Made by a program: the position numbers and the translations under genes
Assembly (NCBI GenBank): GCA_017442365.1
Contig: JAFRZW010000002.1
Coordinates: forward strand, 124,001 to 188,000
DNA length: 64,000 nucleotides
Source: Rikenellaceae bacterium
GTDB lineage: Bacteria > Bacteroidota > Bacteroidia > Bacteroidales > Rikenellaceae
Direction: 5' to 3'
The notes under the pieces: model-generated
The model's database searches: none
The model's input: the letters and a program-made list of their open reading frames with translations, nothing else
What the model was told of the DNA's origin: nothing
Shown here: positions 24,902-32,388 of the stretch, piece after piece
Layout of the letters: each line of letters starts with the position of its first letter
How positions within the stretch are numbered: position 1 is the first letter of the stretch

Positions 24902-27193
24902 ATGCAGGAAAATCTGGTAATCGTCGAGTCGCCTGCCAAGGCCAAGACGATCGAGAAATTTTTGGGTAAGGACTATGTCGTAAAGTCGAGCTTCGGCCAT
25001 ATTCGCGATTTGGCGAAGAAGGATCTGGGTATCGACCTCGACGGCGGTTTCAGCCCGATCTACGAAATCCCCGATGATAAGAAAAAGGTGGTGGCCGAAT
25101 TGAGTAAGCTGGCACATAGCGTCAAAACCGTCTGGTTGGCTTCCGATGAGGACCGCGAGGGAGAGGCTATCGCTTGGCACCTGACCGAGGTGTTGGGTCT
25201 GCCCGTAGCGACGACCAAACGAATTGTGTTCCACGAGATTACAAAGAAGGCTATCCTCAGTGCAATCGAGGAGCCGCGTACGGTCAATATGGATCTGGTC
25301 AATGCGCAGCAGGCTCGCCGCGTGTTGGATCGCTTGGTCGGTTTCGAGCTGTCGCCCGTACTCTGGAAGAAGGTCAAGCCGAGTCTGTCGGCGGGTCGCG
25401 TGCAGAGCGTTGCAGTGCGTCTGTTGGTTGAGCGCGAGAGAGAGATCATCGATTTCAAGACGACGGAGTACTATCGCGTAGTGGCGCAGTTCACGACCGA
25501 GGATAAGACCACGTTCCGTGCCGAGCTGAGCCACCGTTTCGATAAGCGCGAGGAGGTGGTTGCATTCCTCGAAAGTTGCAAGGGGGCACGTTTTACGGTT
25601 GTGAAGAGCGAGGAGAAGCCTTCGCAGCGCGTTCCCGCAGCACCCTTTACCACATCGACCTTGCAGCAGGAGGCAGGTCGCAAGTTGGGAATGTCGGTGT
25701 CGCAGACGATGTCGATCGCACAGCGATTGTACGAGCAGGGTTTGATTACCTATATGCGTACCGACTCGGTCAATCTGTCGGGTCAGGCGCTGGCTCAGAC
25801 CAAGGAAGAGGTCATCAAGCTCTTTGGCGAGAAGTATCATCAGATTCGTAACTATAAGACCAAGACTAAGGGCGCGCAGGAGGCACACGAGGCTATCCGT
25901 CCGTCGTATCTGGATCGCACCACGATCGAGGGTAATGCAGCCGAGAAGCGCCTCTATGAGTTGATCTGGAAGCGTACCGTAGCCTCGCAGATGGTGGCTG
26001 CCGAGATCGACCGCACGGTGGTTACGATTGATATGAACGATGGTGAGGCTCAGTTCATTGCAACGGGCGAGGTTGTTCGTTTCGACGGTTTCTTGAAGCT
26101 CTATTCGGAATCGACCGATGACGATCAGGCTGCCGATGCAACGCAGGGTATGCTGCCCGCATTGGCGGTCGGTCAGCAGTTGGCAGCGCAGTCGATCGTG
26201 GCTACGCAGCGATTCACTCAGGCTCCGACGCGCTACAACGAGGCACTGCTCGTGAAGCGTTTGGAGGAGCTGGGCATTGGCCGTCCTTCGACCTACGCAC
26301 CGACCATCACCACCATCATCAATCGTGGTTATGTCGTAAAGCAAAATAAAGAGGGCGTCAAGCGTGCATACGAGCAGCTGACCTTCGACGGTAAGAGCGT
26401 CAAGAGCAAGATGCTCTCGGAGAATATCGGCAAGGAGAAGAGCCGCTTGGCTCCCACCGACATCGGTATGGTTGTAAATGACTACTTGGAGAGTTCGTTC
26501 CCGACGATTATGGACTACAACTTCACGGCGAGCGTCGAGAAGCAGTTCGATGAGATTGCAGAGGGCGAGATGGAGTGGACGAAGATGATCGGAGAGTTCT
26601 ATTCGGATTTCCACCCGACGGTCGAGCAGGCACTCGAAACCCAATCGACCAAGACCAATCAGGTGCGTGTGTTGGGCGTCGATCCCAAGACGGGCAAGGA
26701 GGTTTCGGCACGTATCGGTCGCTATGGTCCGATGGTGCAGATCGAGGGTGCCGAGGGCGAAAAAGCACGTTTCGCAAGCCTCAAAGCGGGTCAGCTGATC
26801 GCCTCGATTACGTTGGAGGAGGCGTTGGAGTTGTTCTCACTGCCGCGCGATCTGGGCGAGCTTGATGGCGATCGTCTGGTTGTAGGTCTGGGTAAGTTCG
26901 GTCCCTACCTGCGCAATAATGGCAAGTTCACCTCGCTGCCTAAGAGCGAGGACCCCTATACGATTGGTTATGAGCGCGCTGTGGAGCTGGTCAAGGCTCA
27001 CGAGAAGGAGGTGGCAACGGCAAATCAGCCCGTTAAGACCTTCGTCGAGGACGCCGAAATGCTCATCAAGAATGGTCGCTATGGCGTCTATATCGCCTAC
27101 AAGGGCAAGAATTATCGTATTCCGAAGGGTCGCAAAGCTGAGGAGCTGACCTATGCGGATTGTCTGAAAATCGTCGAGAGCAGCAAAAAATAG
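24902..27193 (+). CDS. topA: DNA topoisomerase I
   Basis: A type IA topoisomerase that relaxes negative supercoils through a 5'-phosphotyrosine intermediate. The 763-residue protein has the TOPRIM start IVESPAKAKTIEKFLG, the acidic motif ASDEDREGEAIAWHL, the gate domain LSAGRVQSVAVRLLVERE, and the active-site Tyr284 in GLITYMRTDSVN. The C-terminus carries basic repeats instead of classical four-Cys zinc fingers (IGRYGPMVQIEG, LGKFGPYLRNNGKF, NGRYGVYIAYKGKNYRIPKG), as usual in Bacteroidetes. The upstream region has a small GC hairpin (24856-24875) and a TATATAATATA stretch. Confidence 0.97.
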   Translation: MQENLVIVESPAKAKTIEKFLGKDYVVKSSFGHIRDLAKKDLGIDLDGGFSPIYEIPDDKKKVVAELSKLAHSVKTVWLASDEDREGEAIAWHLTEVLGLPVATTKRIVFHEITKKAILSAIEEPRTVNMDLVNAQQARRVLDRLVGFELSPVLWKKVKPSLSAGRVQSVAVRLLVEREREIIDFKTTEYYRVVAQFTTEDKTTFRAELSHRFDKREEVVAFLESCKGARFTVVKSEEKPSQRVPAAPFTTSTLQQEAGRKLGMSVSQTMSIAQRLYEQGLITYMRTDSVNLSGQALAQTKEEVIKLFGEKYHQIRNYKTKTKGAQEAHEAIRPSYLDRTTIEGNAAEKRLYELIWKRTVASQMVAAEIDRTVVTIDMNDGEAQFIATGEVVRFDGFLKLYSESTDDDQAADATQGMLPALAVGQQLAAQSIVATQRFTQAPTRYNEALLVKRLEELGIGRPSTYAPTITTIINRGYVVKQNKEGVKRAYEQLTFDGKSVKSKMLSENIGKEKSRLAPTDIGMVVNDYLESSFPTIMDYNFTASVEKQFDEIAEGEMEWTKMIGEFYSDFHPTVEQALETQSTKTNQVRVLGVDPKTGKEVSARIGRYGPMVQIEGAEGEKARFASLKAGQLIASITLEEALELFSLPRDLGELDGDRLVVGLGKFGPYLRNNGKFTSLPKSEDPYTIGYERAVELVKAHEKEVATANQPVKTFVEDAEMLIKNGRYGVYIAYKGKNYRIPKGRKAEELTYADCLKIVESSKK

Positions 27194-27216
27194 TTGCGTT
27201 GATCGAAATTTTTCGT

Positions 27217-27268
27217 TATCTTGCGGAGCGTTTTCCACCTTTTCGAGGGTCGGACGACGCTCCGCAAG
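27217..27268 (+). promoter_or_regulatory. Leader with a perfect 11-bp stem before the C1 peptidase gene
   Basis: The 120-bp gap after topA holds a -7-like TATCTTG (27217-27223). It overlaps the left arm of an inverted repeat, CTTGCGGAGCG (27220-27230), which is exactly complementary to CGCTCCGCAAG (27258-27268) across a 27-nt loop. No T-run follows, so it is more likely an operator or mRNA leader structure than a terminator. Confidence 0.45.
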
Positions 27269-27313
27269 TGCTTATAGAACAATAGAATTATTAATATTAT
27301 AAAACAACTAACT

Positions 27314-28507
27314 ATGAAAAAACTTATTTTCAGCGTGCTGTTCGTGGCGTTGGCATTTGGCGCACAGGCACAGCGTAAGGGTGAGGCACAGAAGCCCGAG
27401 GGCTATCAGATCACCGATAAGGATTGCGTTGAGGTTACTCCGGTGAAGGATCAGAGCCGTAGTGGTACCTGTTGGAGTTTCTCGGGTACGGCATTCCTCG
27501 AAAGCGAGATCTTGAAGAATGGTGGCGAGGTTGTCGATCTGTCGGAGATGTGGATCGTGCGCCACTGCTACGAGCAGAAAGCAGAGAAGTTCGTTCGTCT
27601 GCACGGTATGTTGAACTTCGGTCAGGGTGGTGCTACTCACGACGTGATGAACGCAATCGCGGAGTTCGGTATCGTTCCCGAGGAGGTCTATCGCGGTCTG
27701 AACTACGGTAGTGAGAAGCACAACCACTATGAGGTTGATGCTCTGTTGCGTGGTTACTTGGAGGGCGTTGTGAAGCAGAAGACCCTCTCGCCTGCGTGGA
27801 AAGATGGTTTCAACGCAATTCTCGACGTCTATTTTGGCCCGAAGGTGGAGAAGTTCACCTACAACGGCAAGGAGTACACACCCAAGTCGTTCGCCGAGTC
27901 GCTGCCCGTCGATATGGCTGATTACGTGTCGTTTACGTCATTCACTCACCACCCCTTCTACACTCAGTTCGCAATCGCAGTTCCCGACAACTGGGCTTGG
28001 GGTCTGTCGTACAACGTTCCCATCGACGAGCTGATGCAGATTATGGACGCTTCGCTCGATGCAGGTCGCTCGATCTATTGGGCTACCGACGTGAGCGAGA
28101 AGGGTTTCAGCCGTCAGTTGGCTCTGGGTGTTGTTCCGACGGTCAAGTTGGAGAACTTGGAGGGCACCGAGGCTGAGCGCTGGGGCAAGATGACTCCGCA
28201 GGAGCGCGACGCTGCACTGTACAGCTTCTCGAAGCCGACCGCCGAGCTCGAAATCAACCAGCAGATGCGTCAGGAGGCATACGACAAGTATGAGACTACC
28301 GACGACCACGGTATGCAGATCGTAGGTCGCGCCGAGGATCAGATCGGTAACAAGTACTTCAAGGTTAAGAACTCGTGGGGTGAGGTAGGTCCTTACAAGG
28401 GTTACTACTACTTCTCGTATCCGTTCGCAGCCTACAAGACGATGAACATCGTTGTAAATAAGAACGTTATCCCCGCTAAGATCCGCAAGGCTTGCGGCAT
28501 CGAGTAA
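27314..28507 (+). CDS. Exported C1-family cysteine peptidase (bleomycin hydrolase-like)
   Basis: This 397-residue papain-fold peptidase has the triad spaced as in the bleomycin hydrolase/PepC group: Cys53 in DQSRSGTCWSFSGTAFLESE, His332 in DDHGMQIVG and Asn353 in KVKNSWGE. Unlike cytoplasmic bleomycin hydrolases it starts with a signal peptide (MKKLIFSVLFVALAFGAQAQ, cleavage near residue 20). It therefore probably works in the periplasm or at the surface, trimming peptides from the N-terminus. It is a single-gene unit with its own terminator. Confidence 0.93.
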   Translation: MKKLIFSVLFVALAFGAQAQRKGEAQKPEGYQITDKDCVEVTPVKDQSRSGTCWSFSGTAFLESEILKNGGEVVDLSEMWIVRHCYEQKAEKFVRLHGMLNFGQGGATHDVMNAIAEFGIVPEEVYRGLNYGSEKHNHYEVDALLRGYLEGVVKQKTLSPAWKDGFNAILDVYFGPKVEKFTYNGKEYTPKSFAESLPVDMADYVSFTSFTHHPFYTQFAIAVPDNWAWGLSYNVPIDELMQIMDASLDAGRSIYWATDVSEKGFSRQLALGVVPTVKLENLEGTEAERWGKMTPQERDAALYSFSKPTAELEINQQMRQEAYDKYETTDDHGMQIVGRAEDQIGNKYFKVKNSWGEVGPYKGYYYFSYPFAAYKTMNIVVNKNVIPAKIRKACGIE

Positions 28508-28530
28508 CGCGACTTTGGGATTCAAAATCC

Positions 28531-28565
28531 AAGCCGTATCCCCCAACGGGGGTACGGCTTTTTTC
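28531..28565 (+). terminator. Rho-independent terminator of the C1 peptidase gene
   Basis: AAGCCGTATCCCCC pairs with GGGGGTACGGCTT around a short AAC loop (28531-28560) and is followed by six T residues. It is 23 bp past the stop codon. Confidence 0.9.
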
Positions 28566-28620
28566 AATTCACGATGTTGCGTAATAAAATGACGGAAACG
28601 ACAAATCGTGGATCGGAAAC

Positions 28621-28654
28621 AAAAACGTCCGATCCGCGGTGTGCAGATCGGACG
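28621..28654 (-). terminator. Rho-independent terminator of the ROK kinase gene
   Basis: CGTCCGATC (28626-28634) and GATCGGACG (28646-28654) form a perfect 9-bp stem. On the minus strand the stem is followed by TTTTTG, and it lies 20 bp past the stop of the ROK gene. Confidence 0.8.
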
Positions 28655-28674
28655 AGTAAGAGATTGAGGTGTTT

Positions 28675-29673
28675 CTATGCGTTCTGCCAGATCAGAGCCG
28701 CAGCACCCATAATGGCTACGTTCTTATCCTGAATGCTCGACGGAACGATCTCGACCTTGTTCTTCCAGATCGACAGCATCGACTCCTCCATATAACGCTT
28801 GGTAGGCTCGAAGATCAGATTGCCGGCCTTGGCCAGACCACCGAACAGCACGATCAACTTCGGTGCGGTGAGAGCCACCACGTCAGCCAGCGCGCGACCC
28901 AACTTTTCGCCCGTATAGCGGAATGCCTCCAATGCGATGGGGTCGCCGTGCTTAGCGGCAGTCGAAACCATCACCGCCTCGAAATCCTTGAATGCGATAT
29001 CGCGCAACTCGCTGGGAGCGTTGCTCGTAGCCAGCAGTTCATAGACCGTGCGCTTGATACCCGTAGCCGATACGTAGGTCTCCAAACAGCCCTTGCGACC
29101 GCAACCGCACTCACGACCGTCGCGCTCGACGATGATATGACCCAACTCACCGGCAAAGCCGTCGTGGCCGTAGATCATCTCGCCATTGGCAACGAAACCG
29201 CTACCAAGACCTGTGCCGAGAGTTACCATCAAGAAATCCTTGACGCCCTTAGCGCTACCGAACACCATTTCGCCGATCGTAGCGGCGTTTGCATCGTTGG
29301 TTACAGCCACCTTCACACCGTCGAACTGAGCGGCGATATCCTCGGCGATGTGGAATACGCGGCGCTCCTCGCGCGGATCGCTTTCGTCGGGAGCGAATTT
29401 CCACAGGTTTGCGGGGGTTACGATCTCGCCCGTGTGGTAATTTGCATTGGGTGCGCCGATACCGATGCCGATCAGATCAAACTCGAACGAAACGCTGTTG
29501 CAGAGTGCGTGCATAGCCTCGCACAGAGCTGTGATGTACTGCGGGTAGTCCGAGAAGTACTTATATCTTTCGGTCGAGATGACCGATTCGGCGAAGATGT
29601 CGCCATTCTCATCAACCAAACCAAAGGCGGTATTTGTTCCGCCGATGTCGATACCGATTGCCAATTTTTTCAT
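28675..29673 (-). CDS. ROK-family sugar kinase (probable glucokinase)
   Basis: A 332-residue kinase of the ROK family. It has the ATP-binding GIDIGGTNTAFGLVDENG at residues 8-25, the sugar-binding loop VTNDANAATIGE, the nucleotide loop TLGTGLGSGFV, and the ROK signature HIIVERDGRECGCGRKGCLETYVS with the zinc-binding Cys cluster. Such enzymes phosphorylate glucose or related hexoses and feed glycolysis; a mannokinase or fructokinase activity is possible. There is no DNA-binding N-terminus, so it is an enzyme and not a ROK repressor. It is divergent from the polyprenyl synthase at 29804. Confidence 0.93.
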   Translation of the reverse strand: MKKLAIGIDIGGTNTAFGLVDENGDIFAESVISTERYKYFSDYPQYITALCEAMHALCNSVSFEFDLIGIGIGAPNANYHTGEIVTPANLWKFAPDESDPREERRVFHIAEDIAAQFDGVKVAVTNDANAATIGEMVFGSAKGVKDFLMVTLGTGLGSGFVANGEMIYGHDGFAGELGHIIVERDGRECGCGRKGCLETYVSATGIKRTVYELLATSNAPSELRDIAFKDFEAVMVSTAAKHGDPIALEAFRYTGEKLGRALADVVALTAPKLIVLFGGLAKAGNLIFEPTKRYMEESMLSIWKNKVEIVPSSIQDKNVAIMGAAALIWQNA

Positions 29674-29713
29674 AATGCTATATAATTTTGTTGTTTTTAA
29701 TTTTTTTACTCTT

Positions 29714-29744
29714 CAAATGTAGTACAAATTTTACGGTCTGCCAA
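29714..29744 (-). promoter_or_regulatory. Promoter of the ROK kinase gene
   Basis: On the minus strand the -7 element TACATTTG (29714-29721) has a TTGG at 29741-29744, 19 bp upstream. The predicted start is about 35-40 nt before the ATG at 29673. Confidence 0.5.
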
Positions 29745-29765
29745 TTATTTTTGGAAATTTGACGT

Positions 29766-29773
29766 TATCTTTG
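29766..29773 (+). promoter_or_regulatory. Promoter -7 element deciding the polyprenyl synthase start
   Basis: TATCTTTG matches TAnnTTTG 30 bp upstream of the ATG at 29804. An in-frame codon at 29759 precedes this element and so cannot be the start. Confidence 0.6.
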
Positions 29774-29803
29774 CATAAAATAACGAAAATAGCCGATCCA
29801 ACT

Positions 29804-30784
29804 ATGGAACATAAATCACTTTCGGCGCTGCTGCAAAGCGTCGAGAACTATCTCGCCCAATCGGAACTCAAAGGCGAACCCGCACAACTCTACGCCCCGA
29901 TCAGCTACTCGATGGAGCAGGGTGGCAAGCGCCTGCGTCCGATGCTGACATTGCTCTCGTGTGGAATCTTCTCGGACGCGATCGAGGGTGCTATGCCCTG
30001 CGCGGCAGCTGTCGAGTTTTTCCACAACTTCACGCTGCTCCACGACGATATTATGGACAATGCTCCGATACGTCGCGGCAAGCCCTCGGTGTTCCGCAAG
30101 TGGAACCAGAATATCGCAATTCTGTCGGGTGATGCGATGATCGTCTATGCCTATCAACTGCTCGAAAAGGCTCCGACGGAGTTGTTGCCGCGTCTGTTCA
30201 ATGTCTTCAATACGACGGCAATGAAGGTCTTTGAGGGTCAGCAATATGATATGGATTTCGAGTCGCGCGATGAGGTGTCGATCGAGGAGTATGTCCAGAT
30301 GATTGACCTCAAAACGGCAGTTCTGCTGTCGGGTGCGGCACGTATGGGAGCAATCGTGGGTGGTGCGTCGGACGAGGATCTCGACCACATCACCCGCTTT
30401 GCCGATGAGTTGGGTCTGGCGTTCCAGCTGCAAGATGATCTGCTGGATAGCTACGGCACTGAGGCTCAGTTGGGTAAGGCGATTGGTGGCGATATTCTCG
30501 AAGGCAAAAAGACCTTCCTGATGATCTCGGCTCTGAACTCGCTTGACGAGTGCGAGCGTCGTGAGTTGGCGTCGTTGCACCAGCGCGAGTCGTTGTTGCC
30601 CGAGCAGAAGATCACACGTGCGCGTGAGTTGTTCGACAAGGCGGACGTTCGCACCGCCACTGAGCAGCGAATTAAGTTCCATTTCGAGCGTGCATTGGAG
30701 GCGCTTGATGCTCTGAGCGTTCCGATGGAGCGCACGACGCAGATGCGTGAGTTTGCCCAGAGCTTGGTGGGACGAAAGAAGTAA
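29804..30784 (+). CDS. Polyprenyl diphosphate synthase, short-chain type
   Basis: This 326-residue trans-prenyltransferase starts MEHKSLSALLQ. It contains GGKRLRPMLTLLSCG, the first Asp motif in LLHDDIMDNAPIRRGKPSVF and the second in QLQDDLLDSYG. A bulky Phe stands five residues before the first motif, which in this family limits chain length, so farnesyl or geranylgeranyl diphosphate is the likely product. It would supply precursors for undecaprenyl carriers and for the long-chain synthase encoded at 14850-15836. The U32 peptidase gene follows after 11 bp. Confidence 0.92.
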   Translation: MEHKSLSALLQSVENYLAQSELKGEPAQLYAPISYSMEQGGKRLRPMLTLLSCGIFSDAIEGAMPCAAAVEFFHNFTLLHDDIMDNAPIRRGKPSVFRKWNQNIAILSGDAMIVYAYQLLEKAPTELLPRLFNVFNTTAMKVFEGQQYDMDFESRDEVSIEEYVQMIDLKTAVLLSGAARMGAIVGGASDEDLDHITRFADELGLAFQLQDDLLDSYGTEAQLGKAIGGDILEGKKTFLMISALNSLDECERRELASLHQRESLLPEQKITRARELFDKADVRTATEQRIKFHFERALEALDALSVPMERTTQMREFAQSLVGRKK

Positions 30785-30795
30785 GGAAGATTTTT

Positions 30796-32040
30796 ATGAT
30801 TAAACGTTCAGATATCGAAATAATGGCGCCGGCAGGCTCGTATGAGTCGTTGCTGGCAGCGATCGAGGCGGGTGCCGATTCGGTCTATTTTGGCGTTGGT
30901 GCGCTCAATATGCGCGCAGCGTCGGCTGCCAATTTCACCCTCGACGATCTGGATCAGATTGTCAAGATTGCCCACGAGGCGAGCGTAAAAGCCTATCTCA
31001 CAGTCAATACCATAATCTACGACAACGAGATCGAGCAGATGCACGCCGTGGTCGATCGCGCCGCAGCCGCAAAGGTCGATGCCATCATCGCAGCCGACCA
31101 ATCGGTGATCCTCTATGCCCGTTCGCGCGGGGTGGAGATCCACCTCTCGACCCAGCTCAATATCTCGAATAGCGAGGCGTTGGAGTTCTATGCGCAGTGG
31201 GCCGACGTGGCGGTGCTGGCGCGTGAACTGTCGCTCGATCAGGTGGCGTCGATCCACCGCGCTATCGACGAGCGAAATATCTGCGGTCCGTCGGGCGAGA
31301 AGATCCGTATCGAGATGTTCGCCCACGGTGCGCTGTGTATGGCCGTTTCGGGCAAGTGCTACCTGAGTCTGCACGAGACGGGTTGCTCGGCCAATCGCGG
31401 TGCGTGCCGCCAGATCTGCCGCCGCAGCTACACGCTGACCGACCGCGAAACGGGTGCTCAACTCGACACCGAAGGTCAATGGATTCTGTCGCCTAAGGAT
31501 TTGTGTACCATTGATTTCCTCGATAAGTTTATCAATGCCGGAGTGCGAGTTTTGAAGATTGAGGGTCGCGCACGTGGAGGCGAATATGTCAAGCGCGTTG
31601 TGGAGTGCTACGACCGCGCATTGCGAATGATCGAGGCGGGCGAATACACTGCTGAGGCGGCTGCGCAGTTACGCGAGCAGCTTGCCGAGGTCTTCAATCG
31701 CGGTTTCTGGGGCGGTTACTATTTGGGCAAGCCCGCCGCCGAGCATAGCGAGCGTTACGGCTCGTCGGCAACACGTCGTAAGGTCTTTGTAGGCAAGGTT
31801 ACCAACTTCTTCAAGCGTATCTCGGTGGCTGAGATTCTGGTCGAGGCTTCGCCGTTGGAACGTGGCAGCACGGTCTTCTTCCTGGGCGAAAAGACGGGCG
31901 TGGTCGAGCAACACGATGTCGTGCCCTACGTCGCTGAGCGTGAGACCGATGTGGCGGTGCAGGGAGTCTTCTGCTCGGTCAAAACCGAACGCGAAGTGCG
32001 CCGTGGCGACAAGATGTATAAGTTTGTCGAGGTGGAGTAA
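30796..32040 (+). CDS. U32-family peptidase/RNA-modification-type protein
   Basis: This 414-residue protein has the U32 layout. It begins with a TIM-barrel-like start MAPAGSYESLLAAIEAGADS and the VYFGVGALNMRA segment. The signature region follows (EMFAHGALCMAVSGKCYLS, then CSANRGACRQICRRSY) with the four cysteines that can hold an iron-sulfur cluster. KIEGRARGGEYVKRVVECYD comes after it. Characterised relatives include TrhP and RlhA, needed for tRNA or rRNA hydroxylation, and collagenase-like peptidases, so an RNA-modification role is more likely than proteolysis. It is co-oriented with, and 11 bp after, the polyprenyl synthase gene. Confidence 0.9.
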   Translation: MIKRSDIEIMAPAGSYESLLAAIEAGADSVYFGVGALNMRAASAANFTLDDLDQIVKIAHEASVKAYLTVNTIIYDNEIEQMHAVVDRAAAAKVDAIIAADQSVILYARSRGVEIHLSTQLNISNSEALEFYAQWADVAVLARELSLDQVASIHRAIDERNICGPSGEKIRIEMFAHGALCMAVSGKCYLSLHETGCSANRGACRQICRRSYTLTDRETGAQLDTEGQWILSPKDLCTIDFLDKFINAGVRVLKIEGRARGGEYVKRVVECYDRALRMIEAGEYTAEAAAQLREQLAEVFNRGFWGGYYLGKPAAEHSERYGSSATRRKVFVGKVTNFFKRISVAEILVEASPLERGSTVFFLGEKTGVVEQHDVVPYVAERETDVAVQGVFCSVKTEREVRRGDKMYKFVEVE

Positions 32041-32048
32041 AGGGTTGG

Positions 32049-32081
32049 AAATTCAAAATTCAAGATTCAAGATTCAAAATT
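32049..32081 (+). repeat. AT-rich tandem heptamers (ATTCAAA/ATTCAAG)
   Basis: Four to five tandem copies of ATTCAA(A/G) directly after the U32 gene. The same unit recurs at 41348-41380, 41462-41477, 41685-41708 (inverted) and 63185-63230, always between genes. Confidence 0.75.
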
Positions 32082-32114
32082 GGGTTTTGGCTTGAATTAA
32101 GAAGAATTAGATAA

Positions 32115-32190
32115 TCGAAATTCGTTGAATTTCGTCATTATCTGCGGCTCGCGCAAACGAAGTTGCGCGCCCCCCCCAGCCGCAGATAAT
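32115..32190 (+). repeat. Nested palindromic repeat, family 2, copy 1
   Basis: A small hairpin CGAAATT/AATTTCG (32115-32133) precedes a large element. Its 14-bp perfect outer stem has the left arm at 32135-32148 (ending GCGGCT) and the right arm at 32177-32190. Inside is a 7-bp inner hairpin CGCGCAA/TTGCGCG (32149-32168), then exactly eight C residues (32169-32176). The element at 41572-41618 has the same architecture with an unrelated stem sequence. Confidence 0.75.
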
Positions 32191-32250
32191 GAGATTAAGA
32201 TATAATAAAAACGAAAATTAAACGTATAACTTTTATAAAGAACCACACTC

Positions 32251-32328
32251 GCCGCATAGCGGCAAAGCCCCTGCCTAAGGCGGGGGTTTGGGGGTGGGTA
32301 AAACTTGCAACCGCGACGGCACGTCGCG
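32251..32328 (-). repeat. Structured intergenic repeat, family 1, copy B
   Basis: Reading the minus strand: 5' hairpin CGCGACG-TGC-CGTCGCG (32328-32312), a 12-nt spacer, the 35-nt core (32299-32265), one nucleotide, then a 3' hairpin GCCGC-TAT-GCGGC (32263-32251). The core differs from copy A at one position. The apical pair of the 5' hairpin is swapped from C-G to G-C, and the 3' stem has a different sequence yet pairs fully. It lies antisense to both flanking genes. Confidence 0.75.
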
Positions 32329-32388
32329 CGTCAAGGAGAGCAAAGAATAGTACGACATAACATATAAACAACGTAAAAACTTTACACT

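Noticed and set aside
32049-32081. AT-rich short repeats considered as a CRISPR array
   Set aside because: Units are 7 bp in direct contact with no unique spacers, and no cas gene is present in the window.
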